Positions 21,401 through 33,539 of a stretch of 62,671 bases of DNA are shown in pieces. The position numbers and the translations under genes are program-made. Position 1 is the first letter of the stretch, and each line of letters opens with the position of its first letter. This DNA comes from Ectocarpus siliculosus (Eukaryota; Sar; Phaeophyceae; Ectocarpales; Ectocarpaceae), in assembly GCA_000310025.1 (NCBI GenBank), contig FN649746.1, forward strand, positions 2,646,955-2,709,625. The letters run 5' to 3'. The notes under the pieces were generated by a model. That model was given only the letters and a program-made list of their open reading frames with translations. It ran no database searches and was not told the origin of the DNA.

Positions 21401-24400
21401 ACCATTCGGAGTAGCCCAGAAGATGTGATCAAAGCATCCCTCTGTCGGGCGTATCGACTGTCATATCCCCCCCTGGTTGTATCCAATGACTGTGTGTCCG
21501 CGTATTGGGCTTTGCGTTAGCTAATGGAACCCTTCTGGTAAGAGAGCCGTGCTTGCTGGCTAGTCCGCACCATCCGTTTCAAACGTCCCAAGGCGGAATG
21601 TTCCAAATTGTGGTTCTCCGGATATACGGTTCGTAAGGAACAGGTGGTCGGATGGACGCCCACTCCCTCTCGAGACCATCCTGCCGACTCAGGATGGTAA
21701 CAAAATTGTTGTTACGCCAACTCTTGCGGTCTCTCGTATTCCTACTACTTGTGATTAGCCGCTGCCGACGCCTTACCACACGCATGCACGTAATCCAGAG
21801 AGATGAGCACGATCTTCCCTCGATGCCACCACGTTACCATGACAAAACGCCTTGTCTCTACGTCACTGCACCCTGTCCCTTCGATGATACTGCTTGCCGC
21901 ATGCAACAGTGCCATTGCAGTGATACCATCGAGAATATCCTCGACCTCAACCTGGAAGGTACTTGCGACATGACCTGCGCGGGCGACGCCTCCCAGATCT
22001 GTGGAGGCTACTATAGTAATAATATCTATGAGAATGACGTGGACACCGACGACGACCCCGCCTACCTTGGGTGTTACTCCGACCCCGCCGACAACCGCGT
22101 TTTCGTGCGGGAGGCTTCGTCTGACGACATGACCTCGGAGGTGAGCGAGCGTGGCGTTGCACTATGTAAGTCGGTTCATTTTTACACTATGCAGGAGAGT
22201 CACCCTCGTTTTGATGACTAGGGGTTGCCTCCTTATTTGATGGGTCAGGTTGCAATCGCCCGTTTATTGTCAGAGGCATTGAAAATTGCCGCTGAACTGG
22301 CTTCAATCAGCCTGGTTAGGTGATGCCACATTGCTCTCTATCGACATGCCGTTCACTACACTAGCTCTTCTCCGCTTGTCCAGTTGACCGGACCGTGGTG
22401 TACACACGCACGTCCAAATTGCCACAGGTCTGCGCATCGCTCTGCGTCGACTGGGCCTTCTACGGAACGCAGTATTCTCAAGAGGTGAGGCCGCTGGAAT
22501 ATACTTGTATGCTTCACAACGAAAACGTTGCGGATGGCACGTCTTGGTAAGGCCAGTGATCACTGGTGTAGTCCTCCTTTGACTGTTTGAGGGGACTTAC
22601 ATTTTTCTCTGCTGAGAATCTCTACAGTGAGTGCCAAACACAGGACGTTTTCTGTTCAGCGTCGAAATAATCACTTGAAACATCGCTTGTTAGGTCGTAG
22701 GGCCGTTGTGGTCTCGCTATTGCTGTTATTCGCCAGACTCCACATGAAAATCCCATCCACGGGATCTATGTTGTTGTTATTCGACGTTTGGCAACAGATT
22801 GTGGGCACGATTTGCATTCGTACTACGACACTTGGAGAGGTCGGAGGCACCGTTTTGGAATATGTTTTTCCCTTGTTTGAACAGCCCTCGCAAGCGTTGA
22901 AAGGCCTCCAAGCAAAGCGCTCCGACAACAACTATGCTACCGTCGTCGTTCCGGCCCAATATCGTGGGTCTCGCCGCGACGGGTCCGCGGCGAAATTTGC
23001 ATGTTTGTCGAATGATGCCTGCGAGGGTGCTCCGGACAGACAAGAGAAATGCCACCCCCCGAAAACAGTTGTACTTTGTGCAACCATCACCCGAGATCCC
23101 TCGGACAACACCCCGAAACGTGACAAAGTGGTACAAATTGTGTGCGCGCCCATGGAAACCTGTGTAAGGTTTTGTGTCACGGACGGCAGCTCAAGGCAAG
23201 GCACTCCTTCTCCGCCCGGTCATTTGAGTTTAATCATAGCTACTACGACCTCACACCATCATGTTGCCTGATATTGCCTGGCGTCCACCAAACACTCACC
23301 TCCCTCCCCCATTGCCGTCCCACTTTTGTGTACAAGCACTTCAAATTTCCTTCGCCACACGACGAAACCGCCAATCTACCGTTTGCGCCACACGCTATCC
23401 CCCACGGTCCCACCACTTTTCGAAAACAGTGCTGGTGCGGTGATATCAACGCCCAATACTCTGCCAACGGCGAAGGCGAGTGCGACATGACCTGCTCGGG
23501 CGACTCCGATGAGATCTGTGGGGGATCCTACAGCATGGACGTCTACGCTCAGGACCCCTCGTACCTTGGGTGCTTCTCGGACCCCGCCGACGGCCGTATT
23601 TTTGAGAGGGAGGCTTCCTCTGACGACATGACTGCAGAGGTGAGCAATTCGCTGCACAAAAAGCTGTTCTGTTGATTTTTTTGAGGATGCTATTGTTGTG
23701 CCTGCACGTTCTTCCAAATACTTTGCAGAACAACACCTTTCCGCGGTCTTGTTGTTGCGGTCGCCGAAATTGTTGTTTGTCCAAATGGCAATGGTCACTG
23801 GACAGAGAAATCGCTGAAACATCTGAAAAACGTGCGTATACCCAACTCGCCTCCGACACGATTATTCCGTTCTTCTTTGTGCTCGCCTCTCATTACTCAT
23901 TCCTGCCTCGCCTTGACAAACGGTCATTGGGGACACGCGCATATGATCAGGCCTGCGCAACCCTCTGCGCTGACTCGGCCTACTACGGAACACAATATTC
24001 TCAAGAGGTATGACTGTCGCATACACGTTTTCAAAATGTACGGATTGTGCTTTTGAAGAATATTGCTGCCCACGGGCCCTAACAGCTCATGGGCCGCCCA
24101 CGGGAAACGTCCATGGGCGAACTCATGGGCAATCTTGGTGGGCAGTTCATGGTCTGTCCATGAACCATGGGCAGCCCGTGGACCGTCAATAATTGCCCTT
24201 CAACCGGAACCAGTGTACTCCTAAACCATAGATTATTTGCTTTGGAAGGGGCATAATAACGGCTAACACTAACGCTGACCCTAACCCCAACGTCAACCCC
24301 ACACGATATACGCGCGAGGTTGGCTCTGGGTGGCTAAGTCCTAGGTTGAAGTGCCCACGGTGGGCAATTCGTGGGCAGTTCATGGGCTGCCCATGGGCAG

Positions 24401-24690
24401 TTTAACAAAAACTCTCCTTAGTGTGGGAGAGCGAAACCCCGAACTCAACTGATTCCGTAAAACATGTACCGACATGCATATCACACCACTTCGGCCACGA
24501 TGAGAAGCCGCCCTTCCCCGTTCACACACACCCGATGTCTGCTTGATGCTGATGTATGTTTCAGTGCTGGTGCGGCGACAACGCCGACTACGATGCCAAC
24601 GGTTTTGGCGTCTGCGACATGTCCTGCTCGGGCAACTCCGATGAGATCTGCGGTGGCTCGTACGCCATGTCGGTGTATCAAACCACCTAA
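18434..24690 (+). CDS. Secreted protein with four WSC domains, 384 aa, 10 exons
   Basis: Exons: 18434-18485, 19430-19527, 19739-19795, 20495-20704, 20993-21049, 21910-22140, 22428-22484, 23430-23639, 23951-24007, 24565-24690 (TAA). All introns are GT-AG. The first junction is phase 1 and all others are phase 0. Exon 1 encodes a signal peptide, MSLLSMVLPMLLLGVVNG. The mature protein is four WSC domains end to end, each with eight cysteines in the order LGC, C-x3-LC, CWC or CHC, CDM-x-C, ICGG. Each domain is split over three exons: a 'YLGCFSDPA...DMTAE' part, a 57-nt exon ending YGTQYSxE, and a 'CWCGDN...CGGSYSM' part. WSC domains bind polysaccharides, so an extracellular, wall- or matrix-binding role is likely. 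No catalytic domain is present. A diverged paralogue follows in tandem at 27693. Confidence 0.93.
24062..24402. mobile_element. Motif-clustered element (CCATGGGC/GCCCAC), with telomere-like core
   Basis: It lies wholly inside the last intron of the first WSC gene (24008-24564). Both flanks (24062-24185 and 24350-24402) contain many copies of gcccatgg, catgggc and gcccacgg in both orientations. The centre (about 24205-24325) is the second copy of the telomere-like block also found at 9195-9330. No coding capacity. Probably a nonautonomous DNA transposon. Confidence 0.6.
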
Positions 24691-26778
24691 ACGCCCCGTG
24701 GTATTGTTGTTTCCTCAAGGCGGACAGCCGCAACCCCTTGTCCAAAGGAAGAGGACAACGCGGGCAACATTTGTTCACGCAGAGTAGATGGAAAAATAAT
24801 GGCGAGCACCTCAATGGTCCGTGGTGTCAATGGGTGGGTACGTAGATGCTCCCTCTCGAGCACCAATATTGGTTAGAGGTCCATGCGGCTGGAGACGTGA
24901 ATAAACTAGTACCTCCCGATCCACGAGCGTGTTGGTAGTCTCACAGGTTTAGATTAGAGTTCTTGGTCTGTCAAAGACTCAGTTTCGCAGCTGGAAAACT
25001 GTTCATAGTATATACAAGTATCCCTCGAAGACATTCCCTCCATGTATGCCAGGGTAAATGTTTGTCACGAATGCCTCCGGTGAGCCAGCCACCATCCCAA
25101 ACAAGCGGGCAGCGAAAATAATACATCGTACTATCAAGGGCCATGAGTGTACTACAGATATAGTCGCAGCGAGTTTGATCTCCAAGCTCTCTCTGCAACG
25201 CATGAGATACATCAAGAGGCTTCATCTTGGAGGGATACCGGAAGCGGTGGAGCGGGATTTCGTATTGACGTACAGTTTAGAGTCATGCGGGTGTTTGCAT
25301 GTTTCGTGTTCGGATGTTCCTGCATTATTCTGCGGGGTAGGGTTGAGAAGGCAGGCCCAAGGGTCTAGACTTGATGGGCAGGTAGACGTTTTCAACTAGC
25401 GCGACCGACAGGACTACATCGCAAAAAAGGCTGTATTTTCCTCGGTGTTTCATGTCTGGAGGGTAGACAACGCTCGCGATCTTGATCATGGCTCCGGTCT
25501 TAATGCTCAGTAATAACCACACGATGCGATTATGCGACTCGATCATGATGGGATCATGGCGGGGTCATGTCCTTGTGTGTGTTTTTCGCTTTTGCCGAAA
25601 TATTGGCCATACTTTCGGAACATGACCGGGTCATGATTCAGTTAAGACGGTGTCAAGGACCATTGATGAATGTTTCCAACTATATGTACTGTTGAAATTT
25701 GGCAATGAGTTTGAACTACTTCATTCAACTGTTATTGTTACAAAAATACACACAATCACTTTATCTGCTTGACTCATGCGTCTGTTCTGCACCGTAGAGG
25801 ACCAAAGTTCAGCCGTGTGACTAGCCGTAAGATAAACCAATGTGATTGGCGCTGCAAACGTCAAATTGATCGAGACCCACCATAATGTGATGCACGCGTG
25901 CCCCCCGGCGGTCACTCCTTGACCCGTTGGCCTCACGAGTTCGATACGCCACTTCATCCCGTGAATCTATCGCCATTTTCATCCCTGCAGCACAGAATCC
26001 CTTCGAAGGAACATCCTCTCAGTCGTTGTGTTTCTCATTGGTCACGTGAGACATCAATGGTGTTTTGTGTTTTGTAGATATCTTATTCGTACCTGTTCCT
26101 TGGGAACCTTCAATACACATACCTCAGGCAATACCGCGACGGGAGGATGAGGCACGTTCTTCATGTTAGACCATAGCGCGTTGAAAATCACTACGAAGCC
26201 GGACGAATGTTACTAAAGATCAACAGTTCATATTTGCGTGGACCGAGGAACGGGATTCTCGAGAAAAAGTAGGTTTAAGGCGTTGTGTGAATGAGAGTGA
26301 AACTTCACTGTCCGCCATGTCAATGTGTTATTTGAGCCTATGTTGGTAACTAGTTCTGCACTAGTGACATTGACCTGTACATTCCTTGTTCGTACTAAAT
26401 TTTGGCGATGATGGACGAAGTTGACGTACTTACAGGGCGTACTTCACCATAAGATTCGCGAAGTACGAATGAACCCGTGGTGAAGCGTCTCAGAACATTC
26501 TGGATTGGGAGAAAACACGAGACCAGAATTTTCGTGGTCGTCGAGTGACGCGGAGAACGAAACCGACAGTCCCGAGATGGCAACCGAGTGAAGAAACGAT
26601 GAAGTCATCAGGCCCCAAAGGGAACTTCTACGTAACGTTGCTATTGTTGTACTCTATTGCTTGATGCGCCACTTGCTCCGACATCTCCCGGCCTACATGG
26701 GTGATGCCCACCTACCACCGACATGTGACGTCCCGTCTGTGTTTTGCGTAGGTATGTTTGCTGTAGATCCGTGCTTTC
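24691..26778. other. Spacer between the WSC genes
   Basis: The first ~110 bp after the stop (ttcctcaaggcggacagc, then gttcacg) aligns with the DNA after the second gene's stop and is a conserved 3' untranslated region. The rest shows only short frames and the motif cluster at 25485-25640. No gene is supported. Confidence 0.6.
25485..25640. mobile_element. Second TCATGAC-type motif cluster
   Basis: gatcatgg, gatcatgatggg, ggggtcatg, catgaccgggtcatg and similar words recur in both orientations over ~150 bp, with the ends inverted relative to each other. The motif is that of the element at 12725-12955. Confidence 0.4.
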
Positions 26779-27692
26779 CACAAGAAAATGAACCGAAAAT
26801 CATCGGAGCTGTGTCAAGGATGCAAGAAGTTTCGTGTGAACCCGAACGCAACCCGCTGTCTCTTTCGAACTCACACTCCCGGGCTTGACTTCTTGCTGCC
26901 CATAAAAACAATTCGCGCAGAACATGGTTTCAGATTGCATGTGGATCACCGGGCGGATCACCCATCCGCTCTCTCGCCCATCCGCTGACCCTCTCCTTCA
27001 CCTCTCTGTTTCCTCCCCCGAAGCAGCGCAAGAAGCCTTGGAACCCCAAACAACGCACTGTGAGTTGATGTCGTTTCTATGTACCGGCAGTTTCCAACCT
27101 GCCGCTCGCTCTCTAAAAAATGTCTCCTGTACCCGATCCAATCCGTCGGAAGAAGAGATCTTTTCAAAATTGTATTCGTTGGCAAGTGTGTAGGTGGTTG
27201 GTTTGGGTTGTCACCCAACTCTAGACATTGTCTGTAGTGGTACGTTTTGTAGCTGAAGGCATCCACAGCAATAATCACCTCGCCCACACAGGGAAGAGCT
27301 CGGCAATTGACCTATGCACGCAGCGCTCTTTTGTTCTATTCCCTGCCCCCCGACATGGAGATGGTGGGGAACCCCTCGTGAAAGGCTGTCGGAAAAAACG
27401 CTCACTCCTGTACCATCTACAGCGAGCATTTAGCCCTCGGCCCTGTCTGTCGCTTGCCCTACCTCGTAGGAGCCCACCTCGCGAGGACATGGCACGCCAT
27501 GAACACCCAATAGCCATGCTCGTGATGCCCCGAAGCCAGGATAGCGAATATTTATGGGTACTTCGCTGACACCAGTAGGACGCGAATGCAAAGGGTTCAA
27601 AAGTGAATGAACAAACGAACAGCTACGAGAGTCACTCTAACCATATCTCGTACGCGCCTGTTCGGGCGTCAGCATTCAGTCTCCAAGTCAAG
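26779..27692 (+). other. Upstream region shared by both WSC genes, copy 2
   Basis: This is the counterpart of 17340-18433. Conserved words include ccacaagaaaatg, ctgtcgcttgccctac, the cacctcgcgaggacat block and the ctccaagtcaagatg just before the start codon. Confidence 0.6.
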
Positions 27693-30600
27693 ATGCATCG
27701 CCTTTCATGGGTCCTATCGATGCTCCTTCTCGGGGTCGCCAATGGTGAGAAAGCGTAAGCATAGGCTACGCATAGATATTGTCGATTGTCTCCTGAAGCT
27801 CTGATCACATATTCATTCCAACGACCCGTAGAGTGCATCTTAGGTGCTTTCTGAAGTCAAATAGAGGTATGCCCGTAAGCTCATCACCCGGAGGGTTGCC
27901 GGCCCCAGAACGTTGGCGAGAGAAACGAACATGCTCAGATACGAGCTGGTCGCCGTCGAAAAACCAACCTAGTAGGAAGCCAAAACGGCGCGAAGGCGGT
28001 CTTGGACATTTCGTAACTCGTCGTCGCGCACTGTCGTCAGAGTGCTGTAGATTCACGGTACCTCCAGATGTCAAAAGCATGCCGTGTGTGCCTCAAAACC
28101 TGTAGACCAGTAGAAGAGTAACGGCAGAGGAAGACGGTTTATCGCCGCTCGGTGGAGCTGTTCCGATAGTCCCGCGCTGCCGACGAAGCTAAATCCTTTT
28201 CTACCCACAGCCACGGCTCCGAATAAGCGAGTTGAATCTCCGATGATAGAGCGAATCGAAAAAGCAACGCTATCTTCCTCCTCCACCATACCGTAATAAT
28301 ACCCGGAAACGGATCATCCCGAGACCTGGGGCTAATACTCCGCATACCGAAATTCCACGATGGGTGGGAGAATCAAGTGGGATCACCTCCCATGTAGATA
28401 GTTTCTACTTTTTACTGCCCCCAAGCAGGAGTACTTACGTACCTCCTGTGCCTTGGCACCTTGCGCGATTCAACTGTATACCAAGTTCTCAGTTTCGTGA
28501 GATCCGCGTCGTCTGACTGTTGCGGGAGCAGGCCAATCCGATGACCCATCCTTCCTCGGATGCTTCTCTGTGGATCTTCCTGGCGACCGTACCTTCGAGT
28601 GGGTGGGTTCTGCCTCCAACATGACCCCAGAGGTGAGTAACCGATTGATGGGCAGAAGGAAGCACGATTGGATGTGGGTGTGCGTATCTGGTCGCACTGC
28701 ATCTCATTGCTTTTTGCTTGCTTGTGGCAGAAGTTGTGCTGAGTGTCGTGTAGTAATCGCACAGGAATTGTCGCTTCCTGCCAATATCGCAATATATCCT
28801 CCAGTATCAACTCAAGCACTAACTGTTCTGTCTGCGAGCGTGCCTGTCACCCCCGGATGCGGACAATCGACCTCATCATACGACCCGCCGACCACAGGTC
28901 TGCTCCGAACTCTGCCCCGGATGGGACTTCTACGGGATCCAATATTCGGTAGAGGTAAGGTCGCTCAGACTTGAAAAACATCTATGTACAGCAGGGCATG
29001 CACTGATCAACGGCCGGGTGATGGCCAACTCGATTTATAATCCTTTGGATGGACTTTAGAATAGGATGGGCTTGGCGGGATCACGTACGCAGTCTACCCT
29101 TGGCTTTTGAAGTATCCCGTTAGCAAGCTTTTGTGATATTTGTTAGCAAGCTTTTGTGATATTTGTAGGGCCATGCCTGGAAACTACAATAGTACTGTAG
29201 CGCAATCCGTTCGACGTACAATTCATCGAGTACTGTTTTGTATCGACGACTCCCCGGACATGCGCGAGCTGTTGTACTCGTTTTTCTATGGCACGGGTGG
29301 CCGGACTGAATTCCCCTTCCTCTCCAGATCATCCCCTCGACAAATTGAATAACGTATCTGTTAGTACGCAGCCGTTCGAAGTGTCTCTTTCTCCTACTCT
29401 TATTGAAGTTATTCCTTGACGCCACACCACCGCCATTGCACCCACCTACCAATTCCACGGTGTTTCGCGCTACACGTACTTTGATGTGGCCACGCTACGA
29501 TAAAGAAACACTTTTCGCCCTTGATCCTGTTTCCGCGAAATAATTTGCCCGCATGCAACAACAGTGCTGGTGCATTGCTAGCATCGAATACATCGGATGG
29601 CCCTGCGACAATTGCGACTTTTATTGCATGAATATCTACGAGAACGAGAATGAGAACGAGGACGAGGACGAGGACGAGGACATCACTTTGGATCACTACC
29701 GTGGGTGCTACTCCGACCCAGCCGATAACCGTATTTTTGTGCAGGCGGAGTCCTCTGACGACATGACCGCAGAGGTAAGCGATTGGGCAACGAAGCGTGT
29801 GGTCGTACAAAAATAGGTCGAGTACTTTGTGTACGTGTACTGAATCGCTATGCAAGCGAGATACGCTCGTACTGACGAAATCGGCATGCCTGCCATGCTT
29901 CGATGTTGATGTCGGTATCGCGTTGCGATGGCCCAGGAGTTGTCGGAGCCGAACCAAAATCGCCGCTGATCCGAAATATAAACAGCCTCACCAGGCGCTG
30001 CCACATTACTCTGCCTCGATGTGCCTTTCATTACAATACAGTGCCGCGTCCCCATGTCCTGATGAATGACTGTTGTGGACACACCAAACGGTTACAGTCC
30101 TGCGCATCGACCTGCCTCGGTTCAGCCTTCTACGGAACGCAGTACTCAAACGAGGTGAGGCCACTCTGCAACCTATCGGTACATGGCCTAGTTTAGGGCG
30201 GAGGGCACGATTCAACAAACGCGGGGACCCACCAAGATGGTGTGCTTCGATTGATTGAGTGGGCATCATATGTTGTCCTCTGCTGCTCAAACCTCCCAGG
30301 CGGTTTCCATCCCGGAGCAGCTGTTTGTAGCCCGTCACATTTCGGGTGTGATGCTGCCCAATGATGGTGCGAACAACCATTCATTCGCGTGCGGGTAACG
30401 TATTGCGACGTGATAGGAACTTCCCAACACAGGTGATGGCCAAAAGGTGTTCCTGAAAACCATCCGACGCAAGCATTGTGCTCCACCTACCTCCAAGGTA
30501 TCCGGCGGGGTTCATTTTCGCCTGTTTGCCCACAAGCGCTTGACGATCTCCAAGGGAAGCATCCCGGCAACTTTTCCTGCCGTCATTGTTGTTCCAGTTG

Positions 30601-32701
30601 TTGATGTTGATGTCGTCGACATTGAAACCCTTTTCGTGGGATCAAAACACACATAGGCTCGAAAACAGGCACGTCCCTCCCCAGTGGGCCTCCTTCTCTC
30701 GTCGAAAGCTATCTCGCAATTGTTGTTCCGACTCGATGCTGTGGATTCGGCCGCGAGAGGGTCCCAGCGATTCGTGTGTGTCGGTGTCCTGTTGGTGCCC
30801 TGGACAGATGAAGGCGGAAAGCCATCCCCATACATATGTTTTCTTGTCATAATACCCCCGCCATCCCTCAGAGAGCTTCTCGGAAGTTTAGCAACAAATG
30901 TTGCGCGTCGCCCCTCTGTCCAAGGGTTTCGTGCACCGCAGGTTAAGGTGTTTATTCCCTTCCAGCGCATCGGACGTCGGTTATTCCGAGTTCCTCCTGC
31001 CTCATACCCTCGTGTTGCCTGATGCTTCCTGGCAGACCACGGTGACCATGACCATCATCCTCACTCCCCCCCTCCCTTCTTTGTCGTTACTGTTGTCTTA
31101 TTACGAAAGCATTCCGGCCTCTGCAATAGTATCCAATATCCGTACCAGTCCCGCTGATACCCACGCGTTCCGTGGTCACAGAGAGCCAGAAACCACGTTT
31201 AGTCTGTCTTGGCTGTACAAACGTATTCACGCTGCTTCTACCGCACCAACCCCCCCCTGTTACCTGTTTGCAACACCCTCTTCGAAAACAGTGCTGGTGC
31301 GGTGACATCAATGCCCCATACTCCATCAACGGCGACGGCGTCTGTGACATGCCCTGCTCGGGCAACTCCGATGAATCTTGTGGTGGGTACTACTCCATGG
31401 ACGTCTACGCCATCGATCCCTCTTACCTTGGATGCTTCTCGGACCCCGCCGATGGCCGTATTTTCGACTTGGGGGATTCCTCAAACGACATGGCCTCAGA
31501 GGTGAGCGAATTGCCAACTTACAATCTCATGGCTGCTTGTTTCAGAGTGCTCATTTGTTCCTATGCGTTCTTCCACATTCTGCAGAAAAACGCCCTTGCC
31601 GGGTCTTGCTGGTGCAGGTTGCCGATGTGTTGTTCCGTTCTGATTGTCGATGTGCCGAGATCTTCCGAAACCTGCTCTCCACCGACACACTCGATTCTTC
31701 CACACTCCTTGTTGTTCGAAATTCCAACGCTCTTTAATGTACGCTTTCCTCACCAACGACCATCATGGACACGCGCATACGACTAAACGATCAGGTGTGC
31801 GCAACGCTCTGCTCTGACTGGGCCTTCTACGGAACGCAGTATTCTCAAGAGGTAAGGCCTATGGTGGTCAACGTTTTGTCAAGAGTACGAATCATGTTCT
31901 CCGAGATGGTGGTGTTGTTCCACGAAGAACGCAGTTGTCCGAAAGTGTGGTGCGTTTGTTGTGGGCGCAAATTCAGCAAGGAGCGTACACTTGCGTTTGG
32001 TCAAGTTGGTTTGCGAGGGTTACAAGATTTGTAAACCTTTGTTTTTTCTTTCACACGTCTCATGTACCTCTCTCACCTAGCCGTTCGTCCTCTACAGTGC
32101 ACCTGTGAGTGGGTGAGTGAGTGATACCGGCGGCGACATCAACCATTGTAACTCGGTTTCCCGAAGCGCTGACGGGGGTACCTGGGGCCTGGCAGGTCTG
32201 CTTTTTCTGCTGTCTATTGCCCCTGTAGATACTGGTGATATGAACCAGTACTATGTACACAACTTGATGCCGAACCGAAAGTATGGAGCAAGCTAAGAAT
32301 CCGGGACGTGCTTGATCGTCGTGCACCCCGGAACCCGAAATCCGTCGACGGACGAATGTGTCCTTCGTGCGTTGTTTCGAAATGTAGTCACGATTGGTGT
32401 GTTGGTAAATGATTGGCGTGTTTTTTTCCTGAAGCGGCCGAACACCGGTGTTCTCAACTGATTCCGCCGCACACTGCGCGGCATCTTTATCATACCACCC
32501 CGCCGCCATGAAACTCCTGCTTTCCTGCCCCCCCCCTCATGTGTGTGCGGTTTTTCTTTCTGCTGCATGAAACAGTGCTGGTGCGGTGACAACGCCGACT
32601 ACGATGCCAACGGTTTCGGCGTCTGCGACATGCCCTGCTCGGGCAACTCCACCGAGATCTGCGGTGGCTTCTTCACCATGTCGGTGCACCAAACCATCTA
32701 A
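27693..32701 (+). CDS. Secreted protein with three WSC domains, 289 aa, 8 exons
   Basis: Exons: 27693-27744, 28532-28632, 28898-28954, 29565-29774, 30098-30154, 31292-31501, 31795-31851, 32576-32701 (TAA). Introns are GT-AG with the same phases as the upstream paralogue. The signal peptide is MHRLSWVLSMLLLGVANG. Exon 4 corresponds to exon 6 of the first gene, so exons 4-5 there (one WSC module) have no counterpart here. The first WSC domain is unusual. Its C-terminal half is compressed (PCDNCDFYC in place of the usual CDM-x-C and CGG boxes), though the cysteine count stays eight. It is followed by an acidic run of Glu, Asn and Asp from ENEN to EDED. The other two domains are canonical. The likely role is extracellular polysaccharide binding. 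The gene converges on the mannuronan C5-epimerase. Confidence 0.93.
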
Positions 32702-33343
32702 ACGGCCCCCCACAATGAAGTTTCTTCAAGATGGACAGCTGCGACCCCTTCTCCGGATGAAGGAGGCTCGACGGGCAGGAGTTGTTCACGAGGAGTATAT
32801 GACACAACAACCAACCGGCGGTGTATCAAGTTGGTTAGGTCGAAGTGCTCCGCCTCGAGAAGGACACGTCGTGAACGGCCCACACGACTGGTGAAACCAA
32901 TATCTATGCATGTTTTCCCTCTGTGAGCGCGTGGGGGTGTGGGTGGTTGACCAGTGTTTGGGGTACTTGGATACAAGATCCGATCTGCAGAGTGTAGGGG
33001 TATACTGTTGGGAGTCCAAGTGCGGGGCCCCTCTTGAGAGCCCGCGCATGTGTTCACTGAAACAGGACCTGTGCCGACTTCGGTCCGTGCTGGAAGAGCA
33101 CGTGTGTGTGTTCTTCAAGGTTACTAGGGTTAAGTATTGGCCCCCCGCCCCCCAATGGGGCTGGGGGCCAACATCCAGGAAGGATGGTGGTGAGTGTCCG
33201 GGAGGAAGGAAGGAAGAAGAAGAAGAAAAAGGGGAGAGGATTTGTAGGTGCGGGAAGAAGGGACGGTGTTGGGAGAGGCAAGGAAGGAAGTGGTGAAGAG
33301 TTTCGGCACTCGACGAGCGCGCGGTCCCGTTGGGGGTGAAAGG
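32702..33343. other. Intergenic region with conserved WSC 3' untranslated start
   Basis: The first ~100 bp match the 3' side of the first WSC gene. A G/A-rich stretch with gaagaagaagaaaaag occurs near 33215. The missing epimerase exons (which would be minus-strand and begin with a DPHD-encoding region) are not visible here. Confidence 0.6.
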
Positions 33344-33443
33344 NNNNNNNNNNNNNNNNNNNNNNNNNNNNNNNNNNNNNNNNNNNNNNNNNNNNNNNNN
33401 NNNNNNNNNNNNNNNNNNNNNNNNNNNNNNNNNNNNNNNNNNN
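33344..33443. other. Assembly gap (100 N)
   Basis: Exactly 100 N, a conventional placeholder for a gap of unknown size. It lies 96 bp past the last readable epimerase exon. Confidence 0.99.
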
Positions 33444-33539
33444 GCTCAACCCCCCCCCGTTTGCCCGTGTACTGTACTGCTTGCTGCGGTACTGCTGTAC
33501 TTACCACTTTCGCGGATGCGCACGGAAAAATAGTCTCAC

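Noticed and set aside
22627-23271. 214-codon plus-strand frame
   Set aside because: It lies in the intron between exons 7 and 8 of the first WSC gene. It has no family motif and is not conserved as a frame in the paralogous intron.
32910-33296. Plus-strand Cys-containing frame after the second WSC gene
   Set aside because: It ends in a low-complexity Lys/Glu/Gly stretch. No splice link to the WSC gene and no family.
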